The notes beneath the pieces were generated by a model that searched no databases, had not been told where the DNA came from, and saw only the letters and a list, made by a program, of their open reading frames with translations. From Asaccharospora irregularis DSM 2635 (GTDB lineage Bacteria > Bacillota > Clostridia > Peptostreptococcales > Peptostreptococcaceae), in contig NZ_FQWX01000018.1 in assembly GCF_900129815.1 (NCBI RefSeq), positions 1-42,588 on the forward strand: a DNA stretch of 42,588 bases. The letters are read 5' to 3'. Both the position numbers and the translations under genes were made by a program. Of the stretch, positions 1 through 7,307 are shown in pieces (positions within the stretch are counted from its first letter, which is position 1; each line of letters begins with the position of its first letter).

Positions 1-99
1 TTAGCAAGCCAAAACATAATGAAAAAGTGGACTATGAGATATAGAAATTGGGATAGTATTTATAACCAACTATCTATATTCTTTGATGGTAGAATATAA
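1..99 (+). CDS. IS256-family transposase, C-terminal fragment
   Basis: An open frame enters from the left edge and stops at TAA 97-99. Its last 32 residues include KKWTMRYRNWDSIYNQLS followed by IFFDGRI, which closely matches the C-terminal end of IS256 (Mutator-type) transposases (KKW-x2-PI-x-NW ... QL-x-I-x-FEGR). Only the tail is in the window, so it cannot be said whether the upstream gene is intact. A degenerate IS256-like right terminal repeat follows at about 141-168, which fits the outer end of the element. The DDE catalytic residues lie outside the window. Confidence 0.7.
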   Translation, partial: LASQNIMKKWTMRYRNWDSIYNQLSIFFDGRI

Positions 100-140
100 A
101 TTTTAAAAAATCTATATTCAGATTTTGTTGAAGGATAAGT

Positions 141-168
141 ACTTTTGAAAAATTACATATACTTCACT
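141..168. repeat. probable right terminal inverted repeat of the IS256-like element
   Basis: The segment beginning ACTTTTGAAAAATTA and ending ACTTCACT resembles the inside-to-outside form of the classical IS256 right repeat (ACTTTTACACAATTA...ACTTTATC as I recall it), about 40 bases after the transposase stop. The match is imperfect and the left end is not in the window. The target-site duplication therefore cannot be tested. Confidence 0.4.
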
Positions 169-362
169 AGATTTAGTTTTACCATTTTTGAATTAAATAT
201 CCAAAATATGAATAATTAATTCAAACTTACAAATATTATTATTAAATTACATTGCTATAGAGGAGCGAAATTACTCTAAAGCACAAATCAATTTACACTC
301 TCTTATAGGTGAAAGAGCAATATAATTTTGATAATATAAAATTTTATAGATATATTTATATA
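169..362. other. noncoding stretch without recognised features
   Basis: AT-rich DNA between the IS256 remnant and the terminator of the reverse-strand peptidase gene. ATTGCT at about 252 and AGCAAT at about 316 could pair over a distance. I see no promoter, ORF with a ribosome binding site, or RNA family here. Confidence 0.4.
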
Positions 363-400
363 CAAAGGGTATAGTGCACAATTGTGTACTATACCCTTTG
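363..400 (-). terminator. intrinsic terminator of the M24 peptidase gene
   Basis: A 38-base almost perfect palindrome (arm CAAAGGGTATAGT) with a single G-T mismatched position begins 9 bases past the stop codon of the reverse-strand gene. On the reverse strand it is followed by an A/U-rich run rather than a pure U-tract. Confidence 0.7.
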
Positions 401-408
401 TTATGATG

Positions 409-1488
409 TTATCCCTCTATTATTATTAAATCTTTAGGGAAATTAGTTAATATTTCTATACCATCTTCTTTAATTAAAACGGTATCTTCTATTCTAACTC
501 CACCCCAGCCTGGTATATAAATACCTGGTTCCATAGTTATTACACAACCAGCTTCCATAGTTTTTGTACCATAGTTTCCTAGGAATGGTTGTTCATGCAG
601 GTCTCTACCAACTCCATGACCTATACCTGGATAGTAGAATTCTTCGTATTTTTTGATTATTTTTCTTATTTCAATATCGGGAGCAGTAGCATGAGCTCCA
701 GCTTTCATATTTTCAAGCCCTACAAGTTGAGCCTCCTTAACTAAGTTATATACCTCAAGCTGTTTTTCTGATGGTTGACCTATCACAAAGGTTCTAGTCA
801 TATCAGAAATATATCCATTATACATTGCCCCAAAGTCTATAGTTACAAAATCACCTTTTTCTATAATTTTATCATCTGGCTTGCCATGAGGAAGAGAAGT
901 TTTTGTGCCAGATATTAAAATAGTTTCAAACCCTATAGCTTGAGCTCCGTTGATTTTCATGTAGTATTCTAATTTTGCACATAACTCTCTTTCTGATACA
1001 CCAGCTTTTATATCAGGAAGTAGAAGTTCTAAAGCTTTATCGGCTATAGCGCATGCTTTTTTAGAATTTTCAATTTCTATTTCGTCTTTAACATATCTTA
1101 GGGTTTCTATTATGTCTTCTGTAGGAACTAAAGTTATATCATCTTCACCAAGTAACTCATTAAGTGTCTGATATTTATCGAACATCAAGTTGGATTTTTC
1201 AAAACCTAGTTTTTTTATTCCGTTATTCAAACATATACTTTGAATTGCTTTTGTAATATTTCTATCAAATAAATGCCAGTTTACAACCTCAAACCCCTTG
1301 CAAACGTTTTCGGCTAGTTCGGTAAATCTCCCATCAGTTATTATAAAATTACCACTTTTACAAATGATTACATTTGCAGCCTCATCAGTAAAGCCACTTA
1401 TGTAATTGACGTTAGACTCCTTAGTTAGATAGATTGCATCAATATTGTTTTTATCTAATAACTTCAGTACTTTTTCTGCTCTGTTCAT
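409..1488 (-). CDS. Xaa-Pro aminopeptidase (M24B family)
   Basis: A 359-residue 'pita-bread' metallopeptidase expected to remove N-terminal residues preceding proline from peptides in the cytoplasm. The N-terminal creatinase-like domain (about 1-130) is followed by the catalytic domain with the five metal ligands visible: DFGAMYNGYISDMTRT (two Asp), GIGHGVGRDLHEQ (His), TMEPGIYIPG (Glu) and VRIEDTVL (Glu). Length and motif order are typical of short PepP/YpdF/PapA-type enzymes. The start is ATG at 1488, preceded on the reverse strand by an AGAGGGGG ribosome binding site. The gene is monocistronic, and its terminator is the palindrome at 363-400. With two peptide transporters nearby, a role in using imported proline-containing peptides is plausible but inferred. 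Confidence 0.93.
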   Translation of the reverse strand: MNRAEKVLKLLDKNNIDAIYLTKESNVNYISGFTDEAANVIICKSGNFIITDGRFTELAENVCKGFEVVNWHLFDRNITKAIQSICLNNGIKKLGFEKSNLMFDKYQTLNELLGEDDITLVPTEDIIETLRYVKDEIEIENSKKACAIADKALELLLPDIKAGVSERELCAKLEYYMKINGAQAIGFETILISGTKTSLPHGKPDDKIIEKGDFVTIDFGAMYNGYISDMTRTFVIGQPSEKQLEVYNLVKEAQLVGLENMKAGAHATAPDIEIRKIIKKYEEFYYPGIGHGVGRDLHEQPFLGNYGTKTMEAGCVITMEPGIYIPGWGGVRIEDTVLIKEDGIEILTNFPKDLIIIEG

Positions 1489-1866
1489 ATATATTACCCC
1501 CTCTATTTGATTTTTTATTCAGCCTTTTTAATTTTTATTTATTTCAAATAATAATATACTTCATTTGTTCAGTTAAAAGTAGAACTAATGATAATTTCAT
1601 AATCTAATAAAGAAAGTTCATAAATCTGAACACAGGCTGATTGAAGTATGAGTTTTTAGTATAGCTAGTATATATGTAATATTTGTGTTTCAAAATGATT
1701 ATAGAAATAATCAGTTAATTTGTCAATGAAATAACTATAAAAGAATTTTATATCTAAAAACTATAAATGAAAAAATTCTAAAGTCTATAAATTATGTCTA
1801 GAAAAATATATCTGTCTAAACAAGCTATAATATACTATTTTGTTATACAATAGACTATGTACTAAC
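1489..1866. other. intergenic region between divergent genes, nothing recognised
   Basis: It separates the reverse-strand peptidase from alaX. Apart from the peptidase ribosome binding site at its left end and one arm of a weak inverted repeat at its right (TATACTATTTT at 1831, paired with AAAATAGTATA at 1892), I find no ORF, tRNA or T-box-like leader. Confidence 0.4.
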
Positions 1867-1896
1867 TTGAAATGTTTATGCTATTGGTTGTAAAAT
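1867..1896 (+). promoter_or_regulatory. putative sigma-A promoter of the alaX-like gene
   Basis: TTGAAA at 1867-1872 and TAAAAT at 1891-1896 are separated by 18 bases, about 35 bases upstream of the start codon. The base composition is so AT-rich that chance matches are common. Confidence 0.4.
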
Positions 1897-1930
1897 AGTA
1901 TATATAAATATGACTTAATGGAGAGAAGAT

Positions 1931-3133
1931 ATGGAAAAATTATATTATAAAGATCAATATACAAAAGATTTTATTGCAGAAGTATTAGAAGTAAAAGAAG
2001 TTGGAGGCAAGTTTCATATTTTACTAGACCAAACAGCATTTTTCCCAGGAGGTGGAGGTCAGTTTTGTGATTTAGGAGAAATAGACTCAAAACCGGTGCT
2101 AGAGGTATATGAAGAAGGAAGCAATATATACCATGTAATGGAGAAAAAGCCATCAAAAATACATAAGGTAAAATGTAGCATAGATTGGGATAGAAGAGAA
2201 GATGGAATGCACCAACATTTTGCACAACATGTTCTATCGGGGTGTTTTTTTAAGGAATTTAATGCAAATACAGTTGGGTTTCATTTAGGGACAGAGTTTA
2301 GTACAGTTGATATAAAAGGTGACTTAGATGAAGATAAAATAAGAAAGATAGAAGTTCTGGCAAATGAAGTTATAAGACAAAATATAGAAGTGGAATTTCT
2401 TACACCTAATAAAAGGGAGTTAAAAAAAATAAATTTAAGAAGGGACTTGCCTAATACTGATGAACAGATAAGAATAGTTAAAATAGGAGAACTAGATATA
2501 AATGCCTGTTGTGGAGTTCATCCAAGTTCAACAAAAGATCTTAGGATTATAAAAATAAGAAAGTGGGAAAAACATAAAGGTGCAACTAGAATAGAGTATT
2601 TAGCAGGAAAAAGGGCTATAGATGAAGTACTAAGAAGAGATATATATCTAACTAAAATATGTAACTATCTAAGCTGTGGAGAGGAAGAGGCATTAAAGGG
2701 AATAGCTAATTTAAACGAAAAAGTTGAAGATGCTTTAAGTAAAAAGAGGAAATTAGAGGAGATTGTTTCTGGTTATCATGTAAAAGATATGATCGAAGAA
2801 GCTACTAAGATTGGAGATTTATCGGTAATTAGAAAAGTATATACAGACGAAGACTTAAAGTATATAAATAAAGTCGCAACCAAAATATCACAGTATGACG
2901 ATGCGGTGGCTTTGATGGCGCTTAAATCTGATGGAAAGGTTAATTTGATATTTGCATGTTCTAAAAATTTAAAAAATATAAATATGTCTAATTTGCTAAA
3001 AGATGCAATCAGCCTTGTAGATGGAAGAGGTGGTGGAAGTAATCACTTAGCACAAGGTGGAGGAAGGGATAATGGGAATTTAGACTCAGTATTGGAATAC
3101 GCGGTTATGAAAATTAAAAATATAATAGAATGA
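1931..3133 (+). CDS. alanyl-tRNA editing protein, AlaX long type with DHHA1 domain
   Basis: A 400-residue trans-editing protein expected to hydrolyse Ser- or Gly-tRNA(Ala) mischarged by AlaRS. It has no aminoacylation domain, so it is not AlaS itself. The N-terminal part holds the second-domain-like fold with QTAFFPGGGGQ. The zinc-binding editing core has HxxxH (H96 and H100 in HQHFAQHVLS) and CxxxH (C193 and H197 in NACCGVH). The C-terminal third is a DHHA1 domain ending in GRGGGSNHLAQGGGRD, as in the C-terminal part of AlaRS. The start is ATG 1931 with GGAGAG 11 bases upstream. The gene stands alone and ends in its own terminator at 3173-3209. Family and activity are well established; substrate preference (Ser versus Gly) is not visible. 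Confidence 0.92.
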   Translation: MEKLYYKDQYTKDFIAEVLEVKEVGGKFHILLDQTAFFPGGGGQFCDLGEIDSKPVLEVYEEGSNIYHVMEKKPSKIHKVKCSIDWDRREDGMHQHFAQHVLSGCFFKEFNANTVGFHLGTEFSTVDIKGDLDEDKIRKIEVLANEVIRQNIEVEFLTPNKRELKKINLRRDLPNTDEQIRIVKIGELDINACCGVHPSSTKDLRIIKIRKWEKHKGATRIEYLAGKRAIDEVLRRDIYLTKICNYLSCGEEEALKGIANLNEKVEDALSKKRKLEEIVSGYHVKDMIEEATKIGDLSVIRKVYTDEDLKYINKVATKISQYDDAVALMALKSDGKVNLIFACSKNLKNINMSNLLKDAISLVDGRGGGSNHLAQGGGRDNGNLDSVLEYAVMKIKNIIE

Positions 3134-3172
3134 TGTAGTGCATAGTTTTAATGCTACATTATAAAACTATAT

Positions 3173-3209
3173 GAAATCCTTAGCTAAAACGCTATGGGTT
3201 TCTTTTTTT
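3173..3209 (+). terminator. intrinsic terminator after the alaX-like gene
   Basis: GAAATCCTTAGC pairs with GCTATGGGTTTC around a short loop, with one G-U pair and one bulge, followed by a run of seven T. Confidence 0.8.
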
Positions 3210-3545
3210 GTTTTTTATAAAAAATATTAAAATCGAATAAAAAGTTTATAATTCGACAATTTATAAGGAAAAGAATTTGGTTTAGGATATTAAAGTATAG
3301 CATAGGAAAATTATATGATAATTTCATTAAAATAAAAAAAATAAGATTTAGATTAAAAAATAGTAATAAAAGATTGAAAAATATATCATAAAATGATATA
3401 TTTTTAATAAGAAATAAAAAGTTGTAAAAAGTCGAATAAATTTAATATATAAAATAAAATTAAATACTTTAAAAATACAATAAATTTATGTTTTTAATAA
3501 ATTTTAACTTAAATTTAACTTGAAATCAATATTTAAAATTATTTT
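3210..3545. other. long AT-rich intergenic region upstream of the first peptide transporter
   Basis: About 340 bases of very AT-rich sequence with no ORF carrying a ribosome binding site and no RNA family that I recognise. The regulatory elements of the next gene begin at 3546. Confidence 0.4.
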
Positions 3546-3589
3546 TTGCAATTCAGATAATTACTCTATATAAAATTCAGTGAATTTTA
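3546..3589 (+). promoter_or_regulatory. putative promoter with overlapping palindrome, upstream of first POT gene
   Basis: TTGCAA (3546-3551) and TATAAA (3569-3574) are separated by 17 bases, a good sigma-A match. A 19-base palindrome, TAAAATTCAGTGAATTTTA (3571-3589, only the centre mismatched), covers the -10 hexamer and the predicted start site, which is where a repressor operator would sit. The leader to the start codon would be about 130 bases. Confidence 0.5.
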
Positions 3590-3601
3590 GAGGTATTTGC
3601 A

Positions 3602-3632
3602 TGGGAAAACGTTGCAACGAAATTAGTATAAT
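3602..3632 (+). promoter_or_regulatory. conserved block TGGGAAAACGTT with TATAAT box, copy 1
   Basis: TGGGAAAACGTT (3602-3613) is followed after 13 bases by a perfect TATAAT (3627-3632). The same 12-mer, with the same 13-base offset to a TATAAG box, stands upstream of the paralogous transporter (7157-7187). The AAAACGTT core is palindromic and resembles catabolite-responsive (cre) half-sites only partly. It may be a second promoter with a regulator site in its -35 region. Confidence 0.45.
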
Positions 3633-3711
3633 AGGAAATTCTTATAAAAGACAAAAGTCATAGTGAGAATTCTTAATATAAAATAAATTTATTTAATTTA
3701 GGGAGGAAGAA

Positions 3712-5124
3712 ATGGGATCACAAGCAACAACTACAAAGCATCCTAAAGGTCTTTATACTTGTGGATTGACATTCACATTAGAAAGATTTGCTTTTTATGG
3801 ATCAAAGACATTATTACTGCTATTTTTAGCAGAGGCAGTGGCAACAGGAGGGCTGGGCATCAAGGCATCAGATGCAGCAGCTATAGCAGCTAACTTAGCA
3901 GCATTTACATATTTAGCGCCAATATTCGGTGGTATGATATGTGACAGATGGATAGGAGCAAGATACTGTATAATAATCGGTACTATAATAATGGCAGCAG
4001 GATATGCATTAGGGTATTTTGCAACAAGTGTAGTATGGGTTCACGCAATGATAGCATTAATATCTATAGGAACTGGATTTTTTAAAGGAAACTTAAACGC
4101 ACTAGTTGGGGAATTATACGAAGATGATAATCAAAAAGACGCAGCGTTCTCAATATTATATACTTTCGTTAATTTAGGGAGCTTCACAGGTTCATTAATA
4201 ATGGGAATTTTATATATAAATACTTTTGCAGTTGTAGAGAATGGTGTAACGATACTTGGATTTAGACAATGTTTCTTAACAGCAGCTGTAGTAATGATAC
4301 TTGGAGGAATTTTATTTGCTTCAACAATGAAGGTACTAGGTGAAGCAGGAAAATATCCTCAAAAAATGCTTAACAAAAATGCATCTATAGAAGGTGCTGA
4401 AGTTAAAGATGCAGATGCACCTTTAACAAAAGTAGAAAAAGATAGAGTAAAAGTTATATTTATATTATCTTTCTTCTCTATATTCTTCTGGGTATTCTAT
4501 AACCAAGCAGGTTCTTCATTAGCTTTATACATGAAAGATTATGTAAATCTTACTGTTAGTGGTTTTGAAATACCAGTAATGTGGATAGATACTACTTTAA
4601 ATGGAGTATTATGTGTTGCATTAGGACCAATAATGGCGGCTATATGGACTAAGTTATCTAAGAGAGAAAAAGGTGACTTAACTATGGCTCAAAAAATGGC
4701 ACTAGGATATACATTCTTAGCAGTAGCATTCTTATTTGTAATAGCAGCAGAGTTTACAAGAGGAATAGGTGCACCTGCAACTTCAAAGGCAAGTGTATTA
4801 TGGTTAGTATTCTTTGTTGTATTCCAAACAATAGGTGAGATGTGCTTCTCTCCATTAGGAAATTCATTAGTAAGTAAAATAGCACCAGCTAAATACTTAT
4901 CATTATTAATGGGTGTTTGGGCAGCAGCTACATTTGTTGCAAACAAGGCATCTGGATATGTTCAAGGTATAATAGAAAAAATGGGGCTAGTACAAGTTTT
5001 CGTTGCTATACCTGTTATCTTAGTAGTTGGAGTATTTATAATACTTGCAACTAATAAGAAACTTACAGCAATGATAGGTGATAATGAAGATGTAGCAGTA
5101 GAACTTAACGAATCTGCAAGTTAA
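3712..5124 (+). CDS. dtpT: POT/PTR2-family peptide transporter, paralogue 1
   Basis: A 470-residue MFS membrane protein of the proton-dependent oligopeptide transporter family, expected to import di- and tripeptides. The N-terminus aligns with HPKGL...ERFAFYG. Further family signatures are FFWVFYNQAGSSLALYM in the second half and SPLGNSLVSKIAPAKYLSLLMG near the end; about 14 hydrophobic segments are present. In the usual ExxERFxYY motif of helix 1 the first Glu is replaced by Phe (F21-T-L-E24-R25), while E24 and R25 remain. This is unusual because that residue takes part in proton coupling. The start is ATG 3712 after GGGAGGAAG. A near-identical paralogue lies at 7308-8705. The gene is apparently monocistronic, with a terminator at 5158. 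The gene name follows the family and is not tied to a substrate. Confidence 0.9.
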   Translation: MGSQATTTKHPKGLYTCGLTFTLERFAFYGSKTLLLLFLAEAVATGGLGIKASDAAAIAANLAAFTYLAPIFGGMICDRWIGARYCIIIGTIIMAAGYALGYFATSVVWVHAMIALISIGTGFFKGNLNALVGELYEDDNQKDAAFSILYTFVNLGSFTGSLIMGILYINTFAVVENGVTILGFRQCFLTAAVVMILGGILFASTMKVLGEAGKYPQKMLNKNASIEGAEVKDADAPLTKVEKDRVKVIFILSFFSIFFWVFYNQAGSSLALYMKDYVNLTVSGFEIPVMWIDTTLNGVLCVALGPIMAAIWTKLSKREKGDLTMAQKMALGYTFLAVAFLFVIAAEFTRGIGAPATSKASVLWLVFFVVFQTIGEMCFSPLGNSLVSKIAPAKYLSLLMGVWAAATFVANKASGYVQGIIEKMGLVQVFVAIPVILVVGVFIILATNKKLTAMIGDNEDVAVELNESAS

Positions 5125-5157
5125 TAATAATTACTTAGTTTAAATATTAAAATATAT

Positions 5158-5209
5158 GGCAACCTATGAAAGAGTTAGATTTATAGTCTCTTTTATAGGT
5201 TGCTTTTTA
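5158..5209 (+). terminator. intrinsic terminator after POT paralogue 1
   Basis: GCAACCTATGAAAGAG pairs with CTCTTTTATAGGTTGC over a 12-base loop and is followed by TTTTT. It starts about 33 bases after the stop codon. Confidence 0.85.
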
Positions 5210-5291
5210 AATTGTGTTTTTATGTATAAATTTGAAAATATGTGACATTTATAAAGAAAGTACATATGTTAAAACTATAGGAGGTTTTAAT

Positions 5292-6572
5292 ATGGAAAAT
5301 TATAGAGAATTATTTGATGGAATAGATAATACTGTAGATTTAACCAATGGTATGGCTGTAATTCCAATAAACTTTGATAATGGTGCTACAACTCCCCCAT
5401 TAAAAAGTGTTGTTAAGACTATTATGGATAATATAGGGAATTATGGACCTATTTCTAGGGGAACTGGACAAAAAGGTGATATATGCACCAAAAAGGTTGA
5501 AGAGTCTAGAAATATAATTTTGGATTTTTTCAATTTGAAAAACAATAATACACACACTGTAATTTTTACAAAAAATACAACGGAAGCATTAAATTTATTA
5601 GCTAATACGTTGATAAATAATAAAAAAGATAAGGTACTAATAAGTAGAATGGAACACCATGCAAATGATCTCCCATGGAGAAATGTTTCTGATGTTGTTT
5701 ATATAGATACAGATGAATTTGGAAGAGTTAAACTGGATGATATAGAAGAAAAACTTATAAAAAATAAGGGTGAAATAAAATATGTATCTATAACAGCAGC
5801 ATCAAATGTAACGGGATACTTAAACCCAATATATGATATAGCCAAACTTTGCCATAAACACGGGGCTAAGATTATTGTAGATGGAGCCCAAGTTATTGCC
5901 CATAAGGCTATAGATATGAATGGTACAGAAGCTGAAGAACAGATAGACTTTTTGGTATTCTCTGCGCACAAGGCATATGCCCCTTTTGGAAGTGGAGCTA
6001 TAGTAGGCCTTAAAGAAGATTTAGTTAATAGAGAACCTTTTTTAAAGGGAGGAGGATGTGTAGAAGGAGTATTTGATAGATATGAAATATGGAAATGTCC
6101 ACCGGATTTATTTGAGGCTGGGACACAAAACTTCTTCGGAATAATAGCTATGGCTAAGGCTCTTGAGGATTTAAAGGAGATAGGACTTGGCAATATATAT
6201 AGACATGAAATGGAAATAAAGGACTATATAATAAAAGAAATGAAAAAAATGAATAGAGTTAGAATGTATGGGGACATAGATAATACAGAAGATAGACTAG
6301 GAGTAATAACATTTAATGCAGATGGATTTGATTATGAGTATTTGGCCAAGAAAATGGCGTATGACTTTGGAATAGCTTTGAGATGCGGTAAATTCTGTGC
6401 TCACCCATATGTATACAGGTTGATGGGGGTTGAGGATATAAGTGCTTATATAGATGTTACAAGCCAAGAAGAAAACATAGGAATGATAAGAGCTAGCCTA
6501 GCGCTTTATAATACAAAAGAAGAGGCAAATAAATTCTTAAACTCCCTAGAATATATTTTGGTTAATGGTTAA
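5292..6572 (+). CDS. PLP-dependent class V aminotransferase / cysteine-desulfurase-like enzyme
   Basis: A 426-residue fold-type I PLP enzyme. Visible family features are INFDNGATTPP near the N-terminus, EHHAND in the substrate/PLP region, DGAQVIAHKAID (Asp that contacts the PLP ring nitrogen, plus His), and the Schiff-base lysine in FLVFSAHKAYAPFGSGA. A cysteine-bearing loop, LRCGKFCAHPYVYR, sits where SufS/CsdA-type desulfurases carry the persulfide cysteine. Its precise reaction (cysteine desulfurase, selenocysteine lyase, cysteine-sulfinate or other lyase/aminotransferase) cannot be settled from sequence. The start at 5292 is chosen because AGGAGG lies 7 bases upstream; the in-frame ATG at 5214 has no ribosome binding site. 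It is placed between the two POT transporters, with no SufU/IscU partner beside it. Confidence 0.85.
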   Translation: MENYRELFDGIDNTVDLTNGMAVIPINFDNGATTPPLKSVVKTIMDNIGNYGPISRGTGQKGDICTKKVEESRNIILDFFNLKNNNTHTVIFTKNTTEALNLLANTLINNKKDKVLISRMEHHANDLPWRNVSDVVYIDTDEFGRVKLDDIEEKLIKNKGEIKYVSITAASNVTGYLNPIYDIAKLCHKHGAKIIVDGAQVIAHKAIDMNGTEAEEQIDFLVFSAHKAYAPFGSGAIVGLKEDLVNREPFLKGGGCVEGVFDRYEIWKCPPDLFEAGTQNFFGIIAMAKALEDLKEIGLGNIYRHEMEIKDYIIKEMKKMNRVRMYGDIDNTEDRLGVITFNADGFDYEYLAKKMAYDFGIALRCGKFCAHPYVYRLMGVEDISAYIDVTSQEENIGMIRASLALYNTKEEANKFLNSLEYILVNG

Positions 6573-7156
6573 GTTTTGTATTTTGAAATTTACTATATTT
6601 TTGGTGAAATTCTGAGTTTGATTTTGGAGGAAGTATATAAATAATTTAGTTATTTTCTATACTTCCTCTGGACAATTTATATAAATTGAAAAATATCAAA
6701 ATAGTTTGAAAAATATGTTGAAAATATTATTTTAACATGATATATTCTTAATAGACACAAAGCGAATTGATTTAAAATAAATGTGCAGGATAGATTGTAT
6801 AAATCGACTAATTTATATTTAAATATTCGCCATAAATCAATAATACATATCATAATGATTAAAATTCTAATGACATATAAGTAAATCATATCACAGAGGC
6901 ATAATACGAAATGCCATTTTAAATTAGAAAAATCACAATACTATAATATTTATAAAAACTATAATCCCTAACAAATATTGAATTTACCGCAAAAAAGAAT
7001 GTTATATCAACATTTACTTTATGATGTTAAGTATTGCTAGAAAGGTTATCTAAAAAGAATAAAAAAATAAAACATGAATATAATTTAATAGGCAGGGTGT
7101 TAAAATATAGGTTTTTATTCTCTCTATAAATTAAATAAGTTTTGCCAATTCAAACT
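6573..7156. other. noncoding region between the PLP enzyme and POT paralogue 2
   Basis: It holds an 11-bp inverted repeat, GAGGAAGTATA (6627-6637) with TATACTTCCTC (6658-6668), which may end the upstream transcript although no T-tract follows. Directly after it is the perfect 16-base palindrome CAATTTATATAAATTG (6673-6688). A 70-codon reverse frame at 6677-6889 has no ribosome binding site and looks like chance. The rest is featureless AT-rich sequence. Confidence 0.45.
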
Positions 7157-7187
7157 TGGGAAAACGTTATTAAAAACTATTATAAGG
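7157..7187 (+). promoter_or_regulatory. conserved block TGGGAAAACGTT with TATAAG box, copy 2
   Basis: TGGGAAAACGTT (7157-7168) is followed after 13 bases by TATAAG (7182-7187), the same geometry as at 3602-3632 upstream of the paralogous gene. The surrounding sequence has diverged, so the shared 12-mer looks selected. TTGGGA with a TATTAT at 16 bases is an alternative reading as a plain sigma-A promoter. Confidence 0.45.
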
Positions 7188-7307
7188 GCAGAATTATATC
7201 AATTATATTGTATAGCATAATCAAAAGTCTCACTTAGTATTAGCATTAGGTATAGTGTATTACTGGGGGCTTTTAATTATATGAAAAAAACTAAAGGGGG
7301 AAAAAAT

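Noticed and set aside
3546-3562. A CodY box near the first POT promoter (GCAATTCAGATAATT).
   Set aside because: Only about 10 of 15 positions agree with the consensus AATTTTCWGAAAATT, which is expected by chance in such DNA.
6677-6889. A 70-codon reverse-strand frame in the gap before POT paralogue 2.
   Set aside because: No ribosome binding site, low-complexity hydrophobic composition, and AT-rich DNA that easily yields such frames.
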